Shown: positions 23,585 through 35,600 of the stretch, one piece after another
Layout: the number at the start of each line of letters is the position of its first letter
How positions within the stretch are numbered: position 1 is the first letter of the stretch
Source of the DNA: Bedellia somnulentella
Taxonomy: Eukaryota; Arthropoda; Insecta; Lepidoptera; Bedelliidae
DNA: 64,000 nucleotides
Assembly: GCA_963576735.1 (NCBI GenBank)
Contig: OY755188.1
Coordinates: 2,170,001-2,234,000, forward strand
Direction: 5' to 3'
The notes under the pieces: generated by a model
Databases searched by the model: none
Seen by the model: only the letters and a program-made list of their open reading frames with translations
Told to the model about the DNA's origin: nothing
Translations under genes and position numbers: made by a program

Positions 23585-23744
23585 TGGAGTAACTTTCCCC
23601 GTTTTCCCAAAGTTTCCCAAAATTCCCCTTCACTACTCTGCTGGAAAGTATACAAAAACCTGCCCAGGAGTATGAAGAATAATTCTACCAAGTTTCGTTA
23701 AAATCCGTCGAGTAGTTTTTGTTTCCATAAGGAACATACAAACC

Positions 23745-23800
<56 letters not shown>

Positions 23801-23965
23801 AAAATTTTACTGATTTCATTTTTGGCATCAGTATCGATCACTGATCACCCCCTGATAGTTATTTTGAAAATATATTTAATGTACAGAATTGACCTCTCTA
23901 CAGATTTATTATAAGTATAGAAGATATATGTGAGATATATCTTAACTTTATTGCATGAAAACCCT
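23585..23965. repeat. Lepidopteran repeat with (ACAG)n microsatellite
   Basis: TTTCCCAAAATTCCCC, then ACCAAGTTTCGTTAAAATCC, then a CAGA tetranucleotide array at about 23745-23800 with one CGGA interruption, then AAAATTTTACTGATTTCATT. A common interspersed family. Confidence 0.7.
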
Positions 23966-24228
23966 TCCTTCTCAACAGCGGTCATATATAGTACTTTTGA
24001 TAATAAAGGTACAACTCCAACAATATCGTCTCGGGTTTACGAATCCAGGAACTACCGAAGTGTTATTTGATCCAATTGTCCCAATTTACACTCCCTGACC
24101 CTCATGTCCCCAATTTATTTACTCACGGTCGTTTAAATCTGAATCAAATTTGGTTTGATAAGATTGTTAATTTGGTTTATTTGAGTACAATTGTTTAGGC
24201 TCTTAATATGTCCTCTCTCAACTCCAAG

Positions 24229-25017
24229 TTCACGCCGTTTATCCCGGAAGGGGTGGTAGAGGTACTTATACTTGTGAACATCACGTATCATTTTTGGTCA
24301 CCTGCTGCTCAGAGTACCCTTGTCATGTCCAACATTGTATATGTCGCAGCCAACTGGACAAATCAGCCAGCTGACAAAGCAGCTAGCCGCTTAATTATAC
24401 GCCGGCTCCTAGTTAAAAGGCTAGCCCGCTAGTAAAATGAATTGTCGTCACCGAACGTCCAATCACCCGGCTGATTGAATGGTGAGCCCGTTGGTTTGGG
24501 CTGACGTTACATTAATTTTCTGTGAAAATTTGTAAAATAACTGTTTAAAAAAGTTTAAAATTATGGAAATTTCAATAAGTAAATTAATACAGAGTTAAAA
24601 CAAATACATAAGAGTACTTTATATTTTTATATTCATGTTTATTATTAATAAGTCGGTACCTGTTTGTACTTTTAGTTACTGTGCAAAAGCTTTGTGCTTG
24701 TGCCATTTAATTGTTAATATTGCATTATATAAATATAATTAAAGTATTGCCGACATAAGAAGTACCTAAGAAAAAATATTTTAGTCATAATCACCCTAGA
24801 TAACCAGACGGCGATATAACGTTCAGCCAAGTGGTTGGACGTTGTGTTCAACTAAATGGCTGACTGAAGTTTAGCCCTTTACTAGGAGCCGGCGTTTAAT
24901 TAAGCGGCTAGCTGCTTTGTCAGCTGGCTTATTTAACCAGTTGGCTGCGACATATACATACATTGTAACATAACTAGGTACAAATCAGCTAAGTGGGTTT
25001 TTTCGTGATTGTATTTT
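24229..25017 (-). repeat. Family B copy split by a MITE
   Basis: 24229-24341 and 24959-25017, with the 617 bp inverted-repeat MITE between; the B segment between GACAGTGTA and TACACTGTC is missing. Confidence 0.75.
24342..24958. mobile_element. 617 bp MITE with long terminal inverted repeats
   Basis: The left end TATGTCGCAGCCAACTGG... is repeated inverted at the right end for about 85 bp, including AGCTGACAAAGCAGCTAGCC and CGCCGGCTCCTAGT. Further inner segments (GAACGTCCAA...) are also partly inverted. It splits a family B SINE (24229-24341 and 24959-25017). The duplication is uncertain; ACATTGTA occurs on both sides. No ORF of note. Confidence 0.85.
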
Positions 25018-25289
25018 GCTGTGTAGTGTCGGCTTAGAATTTGCTGTGTAGTGTCGGCTTAGAATAGCACTACCCCATTTCTTCCGGTGGGTGTACGTAA
25101 GAGGCGACTAACGGTATTGGGGCTTTTAAGGGATTTTTGGGCGATGCGGTTGGAGACCCATCACCAGCAACCTTTATTTTACCATCTTTTCCCCACTCAA
25201 CTTCCAAAAGTGGCTGAGGAATTTCTAATTCCTTAGCTCTGGCTACCCCTTCTAGGGATTTACAGCCGTGAGTATATGTATGTATGTAT
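25018..25289 (+). repeat. Family A copy with duplicated 5' end
   Basis: The first 24-26 bases (TGCTGTGTAGTGTCGGCTTA...) occur twice in tandem before the body. Confidence 0.87.
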
Positions 25290-25444
25290 TTCTCACCGTT
25301 ATGAACTTAGATTAACTATCACCATATATACGACTTTTAGAACAACCGTGCTAGCTCAGTGCGTAGAAAACCCGTTTTTCATGCAAACAGGCGTGGCAAT
25401 TTGTGAACTGTACACGATATGTTCCTAAATGTTATTATTTTATT

Positions 25445-25684
25445 TACATACATAAATACATATGCTCACGGCTATAAATCCCTGAACGGGGTAGCCAGAA
25501 CTTTGGAATGAGAAATTCCTCAGCCACGTTTGGAAATTTTAGTGGGGAAAAGGTAAAATAAAGGTTTTCGGTGATAGTTCTCCAACCACATCGCCCAAAA
25601 ATCCCTTAAAAGCCCCAATACCGTTAGTCGCCTCTTACGTACACCCACCGGAAGAAATTGGGTAGTGTTATTATATGCCGACAT
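25445..25684 (-). repeat. Family A copy
   Basis: Near complete; 5' end degraded (TTATATGCCGACA). Confidence 0.82.
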
Positions 25685-25726
25685 TTATTTAATATTAGTA
25701 TTATTAGATTAATAAAGATTAATACC

Positions 25727-25881
25727 TCTGCTACCCCTTTCGATCCGTATATTCCATACGGGGTGAACGTTCGACTTGAGTTTGATGACTTTAGAAAAGA
25801 CGCATTGGTATGGGCCAAACAGGATATGAACTTGCGTCTCCTGAATGAAAAGCGGTATTTTCCCTACTGAGCTACCACGGT
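25727..25881 (-). repeat. Family B-related fragment
   Basis: 3' module CTGCTACCCCTTTCGATCCG and tRNA-like head ending CTACTGAGCTACCACGGTTG, with most of the body lost. Confidence 0.65.
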
Positions 25882-25986
25882 TGTCTTAATATTTATTAGC
25901 TAATTGAAAACTCGAGACTTCATCTGCACTTTGTTTGGATCGATCTCAAAGGTATTTTGTGTTTTTCAGGTATTTTGGTATTGGGG

Positions 25987-26455
25987 TTTTTAGGGTTCCG
26001 TACGTCTGAATACAAAATAGGATCACTCGTGTCTCTGTCCGTCCGTCGCTTACAGTAAATTATCTCCGAATCTATTAGACCGATTTAGTTGAAATTTGGT
26101 ACACATATCAATTCCTGTGACCCAAACACAGCGGTGTGACGTGAGCAGATGAAATCTGCATATGAGGGGTCATTTTTGGTGGGGAAGGGGAAATTAAAAA
26201 AAAAAATTAAATGTATTTGTTAGTAATTTTAAAATAAATAGTTTCCAAGTTATTCAAGAAAATATATGAAAATTGACCATTCCCCCCCCCCCTTATCTCC
26301 GAAACTACTGAACCTAAAATTTTGAAAAAAATACAGAAATTAGTTTTCTCCTTATAGATTATAGGAAAACCTATAAGAAGTCCATGATATTAAAATAACA
26401 TGGTAAATCACTCAATATTGTGCGTACCAACTTTAATATCGTACGGAACCCTCTT
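25987..26455. mobile_element. MITE with GGGTTCCGTAC termini
   Basis: Inverted ends AGGGTTCCGTAC / GTACGGAACCCT about 465 bp apart. This terminus is common in lepidopteran genomes. The interior is AT-rich with a C11 run near 26283 and no coding capacity. Confidence 0.75.
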
Positions 26456-26619
26456 CACGCGTGTTTAACTAGCACTTGTTTTTTTTTTGTTCACAGATGT
26501 TTCAGGAATAGCTTCCCTCCGTGAGTGTTTAAGCAGTGTTTTATATTGCGTATAATATGAAATTTAATTATTAAGCTTGTGAAATACCCTCAACATAGGG
26601 AAATATCACTCTTGCTTAT

Positions 26620-27254
26620 ACATTCATACATATACTCACAGCCTTAAATCCCAAAAAGGGGTAGCCAGAGCTTTCGAGCTACAAACTCCGCAGCCACATT
26701 TGGAAGTAGATATGGGACAAGATGGTAGAAATGAAGTATCGTTGGTGATGGATCTCCAATCGCATCGCCCAAAAATCAATTTAAAAACCCGATACCCTAA
26801 GTCGCCTCCGACGAACACCCACTGGAAGAAATGGAATATAACGTAAAACATAAACGTTCACGCCGTTTATCCCCGAAGGGGTTGGCATGGCAGAGGTACC
26901 AATACTTCTGAACTCACATGGCAGCGCCATCTAGTGTCCAGAGAAGGTACCCACGTTTTGCTTGGACAGTGTACTCACGTAATAGGGGGCAGGCCTATCA
27001 CCGTTTTTGTACGAATACACTGTCACATGACTAAGTACAACTTAGTTATGTGGGTTTCCTCACGATGTTTTCCCTTACCGTTAACAACCATGATAAATTA
27101 ATCACACCACTTTAGAAAAGACAAATTGTTGTAGGCCCGACCCAGGATTGGAACTCACGCCCTTCTGTTTTAAGGCGGGTGTTCTACCCATTGGACTATC
27201 ATGTCGTCTGTCGTCGTAGAAATGGAATAGTAATATTCTAAGCAAACACTACAC
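26620..27254 (-). repeat. Family A copy split by a family B insertion
   Basis: 26620-26838 and 27218-27254 are the two parts of one A element; B lies between, with AGAAATGGAATA on both sides. Confidence 0.88.
26839..27217 (-). repeat. Family B copy inserted in a family A element
   Basis: Full length with a 12 bp duplication AGAAATGGAATA (26827-26838, 27218-27229). Confidence 0.92.
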
Positions 27255-27269
27255 ACTATTCTTACTTAT

Positions 27270-27519
27270 ACATACATACATACATATACTCACGGCTATA
27301 AATCCCTTAACGGGGTAGCCAGAGCTTTGGAATGAAAAATTCCTCAGCCACTTTTGGAAGTTGATTGGGGAAAAGATGGTAATAATAAATGTTTTTGGTG
27401 ACGGGTCTCCAACCACATCGGCCAAAGATCACTTAATAAGCCCCTGTACCCTTAGTCGCCTCTTACGATCACCCACGGGTAGAAATGGGGTAGTGTTATT
27501 CTAAGCCGACACTACACGG
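27270..27519 (-). repeat. Family A copy
   Basis: Full length, ACGATCACCCACGGGTAG subfamily. Confidence 0.85.
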
Positions 27520-27648
27520 ATTACTTATACTCGCACGATAAGTACCTTCCACTTCAAGCGTCTTACGTGGCCACCCTCTTCTAACAATATCATACACATG
27601 AGCTCCTTATATCTCGGCCGCCACTTTACAACTTACTATACTGACTTT

Positions 27649-27897
27649 GCCGTTTAGTGCCGGCTTAGAATGTCGCTACCCCTTTCTACCCACGGGTGTC
27701 GTAAGAGGCGACTAAGGGTATTGGGGCTTTTTATTGGATTTTTGGGCGATGCGGTTGGAAACCCATCACCAAAAACCTTTATTCTTACCATCTTTTCCCC
27801 ACTCAACTTCCAAAAGTGGCTGAGGAATTTATAATTCCTTAGCTCTGGTTACCCCTTCTAGGGAAATATAGCCGTGAGTATATGTATATATGTATGT
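27649..27897 (+). repeat. Family A copy
   Basis: Full length, inverted relative to the 27270 copy and 130 bp away. Confidence 0.85.
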
Positions 27898-28129
27898 AAA
27901 ATTGTCATAAAGTAAAATATTGCCGAATTGGGTTTAAATCTGTAATGGGTCTGTTTATGAATAAATAAATAAATAACCATCCAAGAATGTCTGGCTGGAA
28001 GAGATAGCTTTTAGTAATAGATAGCCAGTAGCTCTGGCTCATTGTATTTCATTGTAAAATCCTGTGCTTTATAAAAAAATATTAAGATATCCCGTATAGT
28101 GTTTTATATTCTATTATTATTATATATTA

Positions 28130-28255
28130 AAAGATGCACCGAAATTCGTTAAAAATTCGGTATTACCGAAGTTAGGCAGATTTACCAAATTCGTATTCGG
28201 CCGAATTTCGGTTAGATTTGACAGATTTAACCGAAATTCGGTAGATAAAAAATAA
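28130..28255. repeat. Probable hAT transposon end fragment
   Basis: Starts with GATGCACCGAAATTCG and contains repeated ATTCGG/CCGAAT units, a pattern typical of hAT termini in animals. Only one end is recognisable. Confidence 0.5.
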
Positions 28256-28469
28256 ATAATAAAATGTACAGAAAAGTAAATATATAAGTTAATAAATAGC
28301 TGTGTGAGAACTTTGGTGTTTGTTTTTGATCCCTAGAAAAAAAAACACAGTAAAAATTAAAGAAACGCCTTAATAAAATATTCAAACATAAAGCAACTTA
28401 AAATATTTGTTGTTACATAATATATATTAGAAATATAATTTTATAAATCAAATACTTATCTTGTACGTT

Positions 28470-28657
28470 GCCGTGTAGTGCCGGCTTAGAATGTCGAAAT
28501 GTGTTATTTGGGCAATGCGGTTGGAGGCCCATCACCAAGGATACTTTATTTATACCATCTTGTCCCCTATCAACATCCAAATGTGACTGCAGAGTTTGTA
28601 GCCCTGAAGTTCTAGCTACCAGTTTTTGGGATTTATTGCCGAGAGTATATGTATGTA
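28470..28657 (+). repeat. Family A copy, internally deleted
   Basis: Lacks the segment between AGAATGTCG and GGGCAATGCGG. Confidence 0.82.
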
Positions 28658-28739
28658 ATTATCATATATTTCTTTCTCACTTTTTTAAAGTATTTATTTA
28701 TATAACAAAGCAACAACAAACTGTCAAATACTTATGATT

Positions 28740-29270
28740 ATTCAATGAGCAAAAGCACGCGAAAGGGTCTAGCAGGCTAAGGGAACAAGATTGGCCCCCG
28801 AAGCCGATCTTGCTGATTTTTATGGTGGTGCACCGGTTTCAGCCACGGTTACTGTATGACAAAAATCAGCCCTCGATCTTCTTTTGTTTTGGAGATTTTT
28901 GACATTTACCAAATCATCAAGGTATTTTTTAAACTTATATTTTAGATAAACTACGCAAGCTAGAACAACCAAACCAAATCACGATAAACGAGAATTAAAT
29001 GAACTTTTAATCGCATGTTTTTATGGGGGGCCTACCAATAGTACTTCAGTCAAAAATTCATAGTTTATTTTTTTTAGTACATTTTTTTGACGTTTGCCGC
29101 GGAGGTACACCCACCAAAAAAATCTCAAAAAGAGCTACTAAAGACATGTACAAGTGCATAGAAAAAAAATGCACAGTAACGAGTCATTATTTCTCTTTTG
29201 CTACTTCACTTTTGTCACACATTATCACATTATCCTCAAACGTAAAGTGCTTATTCTGATATATTTTCAC
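28740..29270. other. No recognised gene
   Basis: 28745-28880 has moderately GC-rich, partly dyad sequence (CAAGATTGGC...GCCGATCTTG) that may be a repeat. The 78-codon plus frame after it has no recognisable motif. Confidence 0.4.
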
Positions 29271-29277
29271 ATACTTG

Positions 29278-29385
29278 CGTACATACATATGCTAACGGCT
29301 ATAAATCCCAAAATATGGTAGCCAGAGCTTTAGGGTCAGTAAATCGTTATCAACTTTTGGAAGTTAAGTAGCAAACATTTTAAAA
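29278..29385 (-). repeat. Family A fragment just past the Nab2 3' end
   Basis: 3' half only, diverged. Confidence 0.7.
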
Positions 29386-29427
29386 CTAAAGTAAAGAAAA
29401 AAGACAGTTAAATATTATTTTAAAACA

Positions 29428-29433
29428 TTTATT
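29428..29433 (-). promoter_or_regulatory. Nab2 polyadenylation signal
   Basis: AATAAA on the minus strand, about 36 bases past the stop codon. A family A fragment starts just downstream (29278-29385). Confidence 0.65.
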
Positions 29434-29468
29434 CAATACATCTATTTAATATCACAACAATTCTAACA

Positions 29469-29626
29469 CTACGCTGCCCTCCATTTACTCTGTGGTTGCT
29501 CCGCATGGTAGAAATTACACTCAAGTTTATTTACACAATTGAGTCCGTAACGACAAGGCTTCGGATGGTAGAAATGGCAGGCCGGGTTCACGCAGTTTGG
29601 GTAGAATTTGCACACACTTGGCAACA
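29469..29626 (-). CDS. Nab2: Nab2 exon 11 (last two CCCH fingers, stop)
   Basis: The acceptor is CATCAG at 29627-29629. It encodes CKFYPNCVNPACHFYH and CRYGLNCVNKLECNFYH, then a short tail QSKWRAA and TAG at 29469-29471. This is the diagnostic C-terminal finger pair of Nab2/ZC3H14. Confidence 0.95.
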
Positions 29627-32600
29627 CTGATGAGATCGATTTGAATGTCGGCGATGGAACAACGTGGGATGCTGAGGAAAAAAAGGATAGTTTAGTAAAA
29701 TTTTATATGGAATGGAATACCGGTTTTCCCGTAAAAGTGGATTGGCGACTTTTTCTTTACAAATTGACTTACTTAGGCGCAATACACACTGCTCGATACC
29801 GACATTGCTCGGCGGCCTGTGTTGAAAGAATTATGTCTAACCTATGTATGAAAGCTAGACCGCCAAAAAAAGTTGCCGACATAATGTCAGCGGCCCGGCG
29901 GGCTCAGTGTGTATTGCGCTGAAGGTTTAAGTTGTCTTAAAAAAAAAGAATTATTCACTTAATTATTTATTCTATGGTCAGAAGTGTTTTCTTCGGGCAG
30001 AAATGATTCTGGATATCACATGACATTGTATCAAAGGGTGTTCAGTTTTCAACTATAGAAATGGTCATTTTATAGACGTAACAAAGGGAAGGGTTTCGGT
30101 CGATGATTTATTCTTATTTCTGTTGAGTGAGAAATTAGAACTCGGCTATGTTAAATACAACAAGATGTTTTCCCTCATTGCTTCATTAGTTCTCCTTAAG
30201 ATACCAGGAGTGCAATTCTCAAGAAATTATATCAAGTGTTCAATGTCGTGTGCAAAATATCACAAAGAGAAATATATTTCTATTGATAGATTGAAACTGT
30301 ATTCTCGCACACGTTAGTATTTTTTCCTAAGACATTAAAGAATGAAGACCGAAATCAATGATCCAAGCGAATGAATTGAATGAAAGGTCAGTTTAACTGT
30401 CATCTTAGTTATGAAAAGGTCTTCATATCTGTCAATATTTACATGTTTTGGTTTGTTTAAATGTTCCTTTAACTGGCACTATGCCGGTAACTAGCAAAGT
30501 CTGAATTCCCAACTGGACCATCCAGCAACCGGATTTAGTTTTTGAACTTTTATGATGCGAAAATAATATATTTTTTGTAATATAATAATATAATTAACGT
30601 TGGTCCAAGTAGACATTATTTACCACTTCTAAAACAATTTGATCTATGATCTATTTAATAAATTAATCTACATTTTAATTTTCTACATTCAAACAAAATT
30701 TGAAAACAAAATGGCTACCGTTCGCACGACATCTTCAAATATCATCATATCGTCTGATCGTGACCACTCGATATCATCCTATGATATATATCATCATATC
30801 GACTGGTTTTCAATAGAAAAATATCGATCGGATGAAGTGAGAATAGCACAAGTCAAATGTCGATCGCAAAATATCACAAAAGTGATAAATATCGAAAGTG
30901 ATATAGTATCTACCGTGCGAGAATTGCCCCCCTGAACCAAATTTTCAAAACACATGTTTAAAAACTGTTACTAGTATCTGTGCTACTATTATAAATTGCT
31001 ACATTTATTGTATACTATTATATATGTCTATATAATAAATAATAAAACAAGATAAAAAGAAGATCAAATAATAATAAGAGATATAAACATTATTTTCGTA
31101 AAAATAATAGTTGTTTAACTATTTTAAGTCAACAGTCTCAGTGGTCTAATTAACCACAAACCACAGCCCGGCCCTTGCAAGCTGCAGCGCGTCGTCGGTG
31201 GTCCGTCCATATTATGTAAATCGTAGAGTTTAAAATGGCTTGTAACTGACAGCGGACGACCGGCCTCCTATGTTTGGACGGCTGGGTATTGTTTTGATTT
31301 AGTACAATATAGATAAGATTCATTTTTGTTTTCGGTTTTCAATCTACCGTCACACAAAATTTTTTGTCAAGAATTACTTATTTATAAGACACTTTAGTGT
31401 TAGTTTTATTGTATTAGTTCAACTGTATTAGTTTTATTGTATTAAGCACAAATTTGTATTGTCTCCAAAAGAGTGGTCTCCCCTAACACAGGTTTTATAA
31501 CTTAAAAGGGGAGTCCGATGTACTATTGTTAACTTTATGCTTAATAAAATTTATTGATTATTAAAAAAAAAACATTTCCATTTCTGTCAATAAATACACA
31601 TTCCTATACCTATCTTATCAAGAATGTTACTACACTTCCACAATTCCGTAGCCGGCCATATCTATCCTATCAACAATGTTACTACACTTCCACAATTCCG
31701 TAGCCGGTCATACCTATCCTATTAACAATGTCGTACGAATATCATTGTCGTATTTTTTTCTTTACAAAACACCTAGGAAGCGACGTAAATTCTATTTAAT
31801 TTTAGGTTAATCGACTTTGAGTGAATAGCATCTTAGTTTAAATCTTTTTGTTCATGAAAACCTCATGTGGGGTTTATTACTAATAACAAAACATGTAAAA
31901 GAAATAAAGGATAGAAGAATTTCGCGCTGGCAGCCATTGACACGGTAGCTCAATTGGCAGAGCGACGGGGGCGTATACCCGAGGTCGCGGGTTCGATTCC
32001 CGCCTGTTTCGAAATTTTTCTTTCCTTTATTTATTAGTAATAACATCTTAGTTTAAACATTCTTTTTTTTTGTCGTTACACTTACCCACAGTCCCCCCGG
32101 TATGTGTATACACGCAGCCACGTCGCGAGCACGTTATACCAAACCGGCACGGCGGGTGTACGAACACGCAGTTAGTGCCGTAGCGACACGAGGGAAAAGA
32201 ACGGCAAATTCGGTCGGTTGGCGGGGGCACTATAGGGGAAAGAAAAGATTACATACATATACATACACTCACGGCTATAAATCCCTAGAAGGGGTAGCCA
32301 GAGCTAAGGAATTAAAAATTCCTCAGCCACTTTTGAAAGTTGCATGGGAAAATTATGGTAAAATAACGGTTGTTGGTGATGGGTCTTTAACCGCATCACC
32401 CAAAAATCCCAAAGCCAAAATACCGTTAGTCGCCTCTTACGGACACCCACCACTGAATTAATTCTTAAGCAACTTTTGGAATTTGAGCGGGAACAGATAG
32501 TAAATTAAAAATTGTTGGTCACGTTTGTCAGTAAGCATAATTACACTTTATATTATTACTGTGCCTCACTCAACATCATCATTTATAAATAAAGAGATTA

Positions 32601-35600
32601 TATTGGTTCTAAAAATACTAATGTGTTATTATAGGATGTTTCCTGACACATCTCTAGTGGAATCGCAAACTTATTTCAAAGCAAAGCAATATTATTATTT
32701 TTTGTAAATCTCATCATTGTTAAAGGGTTACTTAAGGAATGATAAAGTTTTTGATACAAATTTGCATTTGCATGAATAAAACAAAAAATACTTACATGAA
32801 GGCACGGCATCATATTTCTTTGCACTAGCAACACTTGTAACAACAATTTGCCCGTCACTGCTCGCACTTTCCGTTCTCTCTCTCACTTTCTCTTTCACTC
32901 TCTTATCAACATCAAACACTATGGGAGATGCCTTTCTCTTTCTAACACTTGGCTTTTCTTCTATCGCCGTCTCGCTCTGATTTTCCTCAGGTTTAATTAT
33001 GACTAGAGTATCACTTTCTTCACTTGTATCACTTAGACGTTTTTTTTCTAAGTTATTTGGTCTCTCTGGTTCTGCGATTGGTTTTTCTTTGTCTTTTGTA
33101 GATTTTAGGTCTTTTGTAGTTTTTGAATCTTTTGTAGATTTAGAGCCTTTTGTTGTTCTAGATGTCATTTCTGATTCGTCTTGAATGATTCCTTCCGTTT
33201 TGAGTTTCTTCGCTAAGAACATGTTGGGATCAAGACCGTCTAGAGTGACTACGAATGTTGGACCCTTTTCTTTGGTAGCTGTTTTGTTGTTACTGAAACA
33301 AATTGTTTCTTGTTATTACAGAAATTGTCGAACAGCAAATAAAATCAAAGGAGAGATATCGCTTGATTTACATACGAGTAAGATGAACAAGAAAATAAAT
33401 AAAAACATACAAACTCACAGCTATGGCTCCAAAAGCAGTACTAACTGCTTTACATACATACATACATATACTCACGACTATAAATTCCTTGACGGGGTAG
33501 CCAGAGCTTTGGAATAGGAAATTCCTCAGCCACTTTTGGAAGTTGATTTAGGAAAAATTGGTAATAATAAATGTTTTTGGTGACGGGTCTCCAACCACAT
33601 AGCCCGAAAAACACTTAAAAAGCCCCTATACCCAGGCTTTAGAATTTTCAATGTATTAGTCACGAGAAGTATAGTGTTTGTTATGAGCTGCTAAACACAT
33701 ATTGGTCCAACCACTAAAACACTGGTTAATACTTATATACTTAATCATTCAAATTTAAGCGATGTTTCTAAATGAGAATAAACATTATAAGGAAATCACA
33801 TAAGACAGAATCATATTCGGACAATTGTCGGTACACTATTCAAGCAAATATGTAATCTCAAGATGACAATCTTGAGAGAAGAAATCTTATTTCCTACAAA
33901 CTTCATAATTATAGAAATACAATAGATAACTTACATAGTTTGAACAACAATAGTTTCATCTACTTTCGCTTCAGCTCGGTTTGCTATATAATTGGTATTG
34001 ACTATTTTCTTAGTGATAGAGGCCGGAACATATTCATCTCTTGTCCTCACAGATTCTCTGAAAATTACGATTGATTAAAACTAGAATATATCACGGCATA
34101 TATCCCTGAATGGATCGCAGAGGCACTCAGGGTTTTATGATAGAGTCACCACTTTGACAGTGTTTGTTGCATAATATTAGGTGAGCCTTTGACTATATAA
34201 TTAACTTCCTTAAAAGAGTCCGCTTTCAACATAACATAACATAACATAAACGTTCACGCCGAATATCCCCGAAGGGTTTGGCAGAGGTACTAATACTTGT
34301 GAACATCACGTGACTTTGTCACCTGGTGTTCAGAGTAAACACGTTTTGCATGGACAGTGTACTCACGTGATAGGGGGCAGGCCTATCGCCGTTTTTGTAC
34401 GAATACACTGTCACATGACTAAGTACAACTCAGCCATGTGGGTTTCCTCACGATGTTTTCCCTCACCGTTAAAAACCATGATAAATTAACCACACATATG
34501 TCTTTAGAAAAGACAAATTGGTGTACGCCCGACCCAGGATTTGAACACTAGTCGTTTGCACGATAACCATGTGTTCTACCCACTGGGCTATCATGGTCCG
34601 CTTTTAAATGAAACTATTTGCCTTTTAAATCATTTGTGTTGATCATTTATCAACTTTTTAGTCAACGTCGGATCTATTTGATATAAGGTAAATGGTAACC
34701 GTGATAGCCCAGTGGGTAGAACACTTGGTTATCGTGCAAGCGACTAGTGTTCGAATCCTGGGTCGGGCCTACACCAATTTGTCTTTTCTAAAGACATATG
34801 TGTGGTTAATTTATCATGGTTGTTAACGGTGAGGGAAAACATCGTGAGGAAACCCCACATGGCTGAGTTGTACTTTGTCATGTGACAGTGTATTCGTACA
34901 AAACGGCGATAGGCCTGCCCCCTATCACGTGAGTACACTGTCCATGCAAAACGTGGGTACTCTGAACACCAGGTGACAAAGTCACGTGATGTTCAGAAGT
35001 ATTAGTACCTCTGCCAACCCCTTCGGGGATATTCGGCGTGAACGTTTATGAATTATGAATTATTATGTAAATGGTAACCAATATATATATATATATTTCA
35101 TTATTTTGTAAGGAGACCCACTTACTAGCTATAACATACTGAATCAAGTAACAGCTTATCGGTGTTATGTTCTTTTGAACAGGGCTATGAAGCTATGTGG
35201 TTATTAAGCAAAAATCGGTATTCTTACATGAAATTTCTGTAAAAATATAAAACTTACCGTTTACTATCCAAATCGCTGTCCAAATCTGCCAAGCTGTCCG
35301 TATCAAAATCAATCTCGCAATCCGATTCCTGACTTCTTGTGTCCTGCGGAACTTGTATCACGATATTTTTCGGATCCCGTCTCATAGGTAATACTAGCGC
35401 ACGCTTCAATTTGCTTGGTTCTATCTCTCTTTTGGGAGGAATCTGCAAATTTGATAGATATATTTTGACACCATTTTGAAAAATCAGCTATAATGGATAG
35501 CAAATTTCGTTATAACTGTGAGTATAGAACAAATTTGAATCCCTGCGAACGCTGTATGACGTTGTAACTTTAAAAAGACGTGATAGATATCCAAGAGTAA

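Noticed and set aside
23745..23800. Short regular repeats as a CRISPR-like array
   Set aside because: A simple CAGA microsatellite without spacers in a eukaryotic genome.
29608..29922. 104-codon plus-strand frame
   Set aside because: It overlaps the last Nab2 exon on the opposite strand and ends in the inverted-repeat element; no family features.
30639..30935. 98-codon frame as a small gene
   Set aside because: It covers the ATATCG dyad region of a Nab2 intron and its sequence is explained by repeats; no recognisable domain.
32728..32795. Cys-rich extension CKYFLFYSCKCKF as a zinc finger in Nab2
   Set aside because: It lies past a strong GTAAGT donor and does not fit C-x5-C-x4/5-C-x3-H; it is intron translated by chance.
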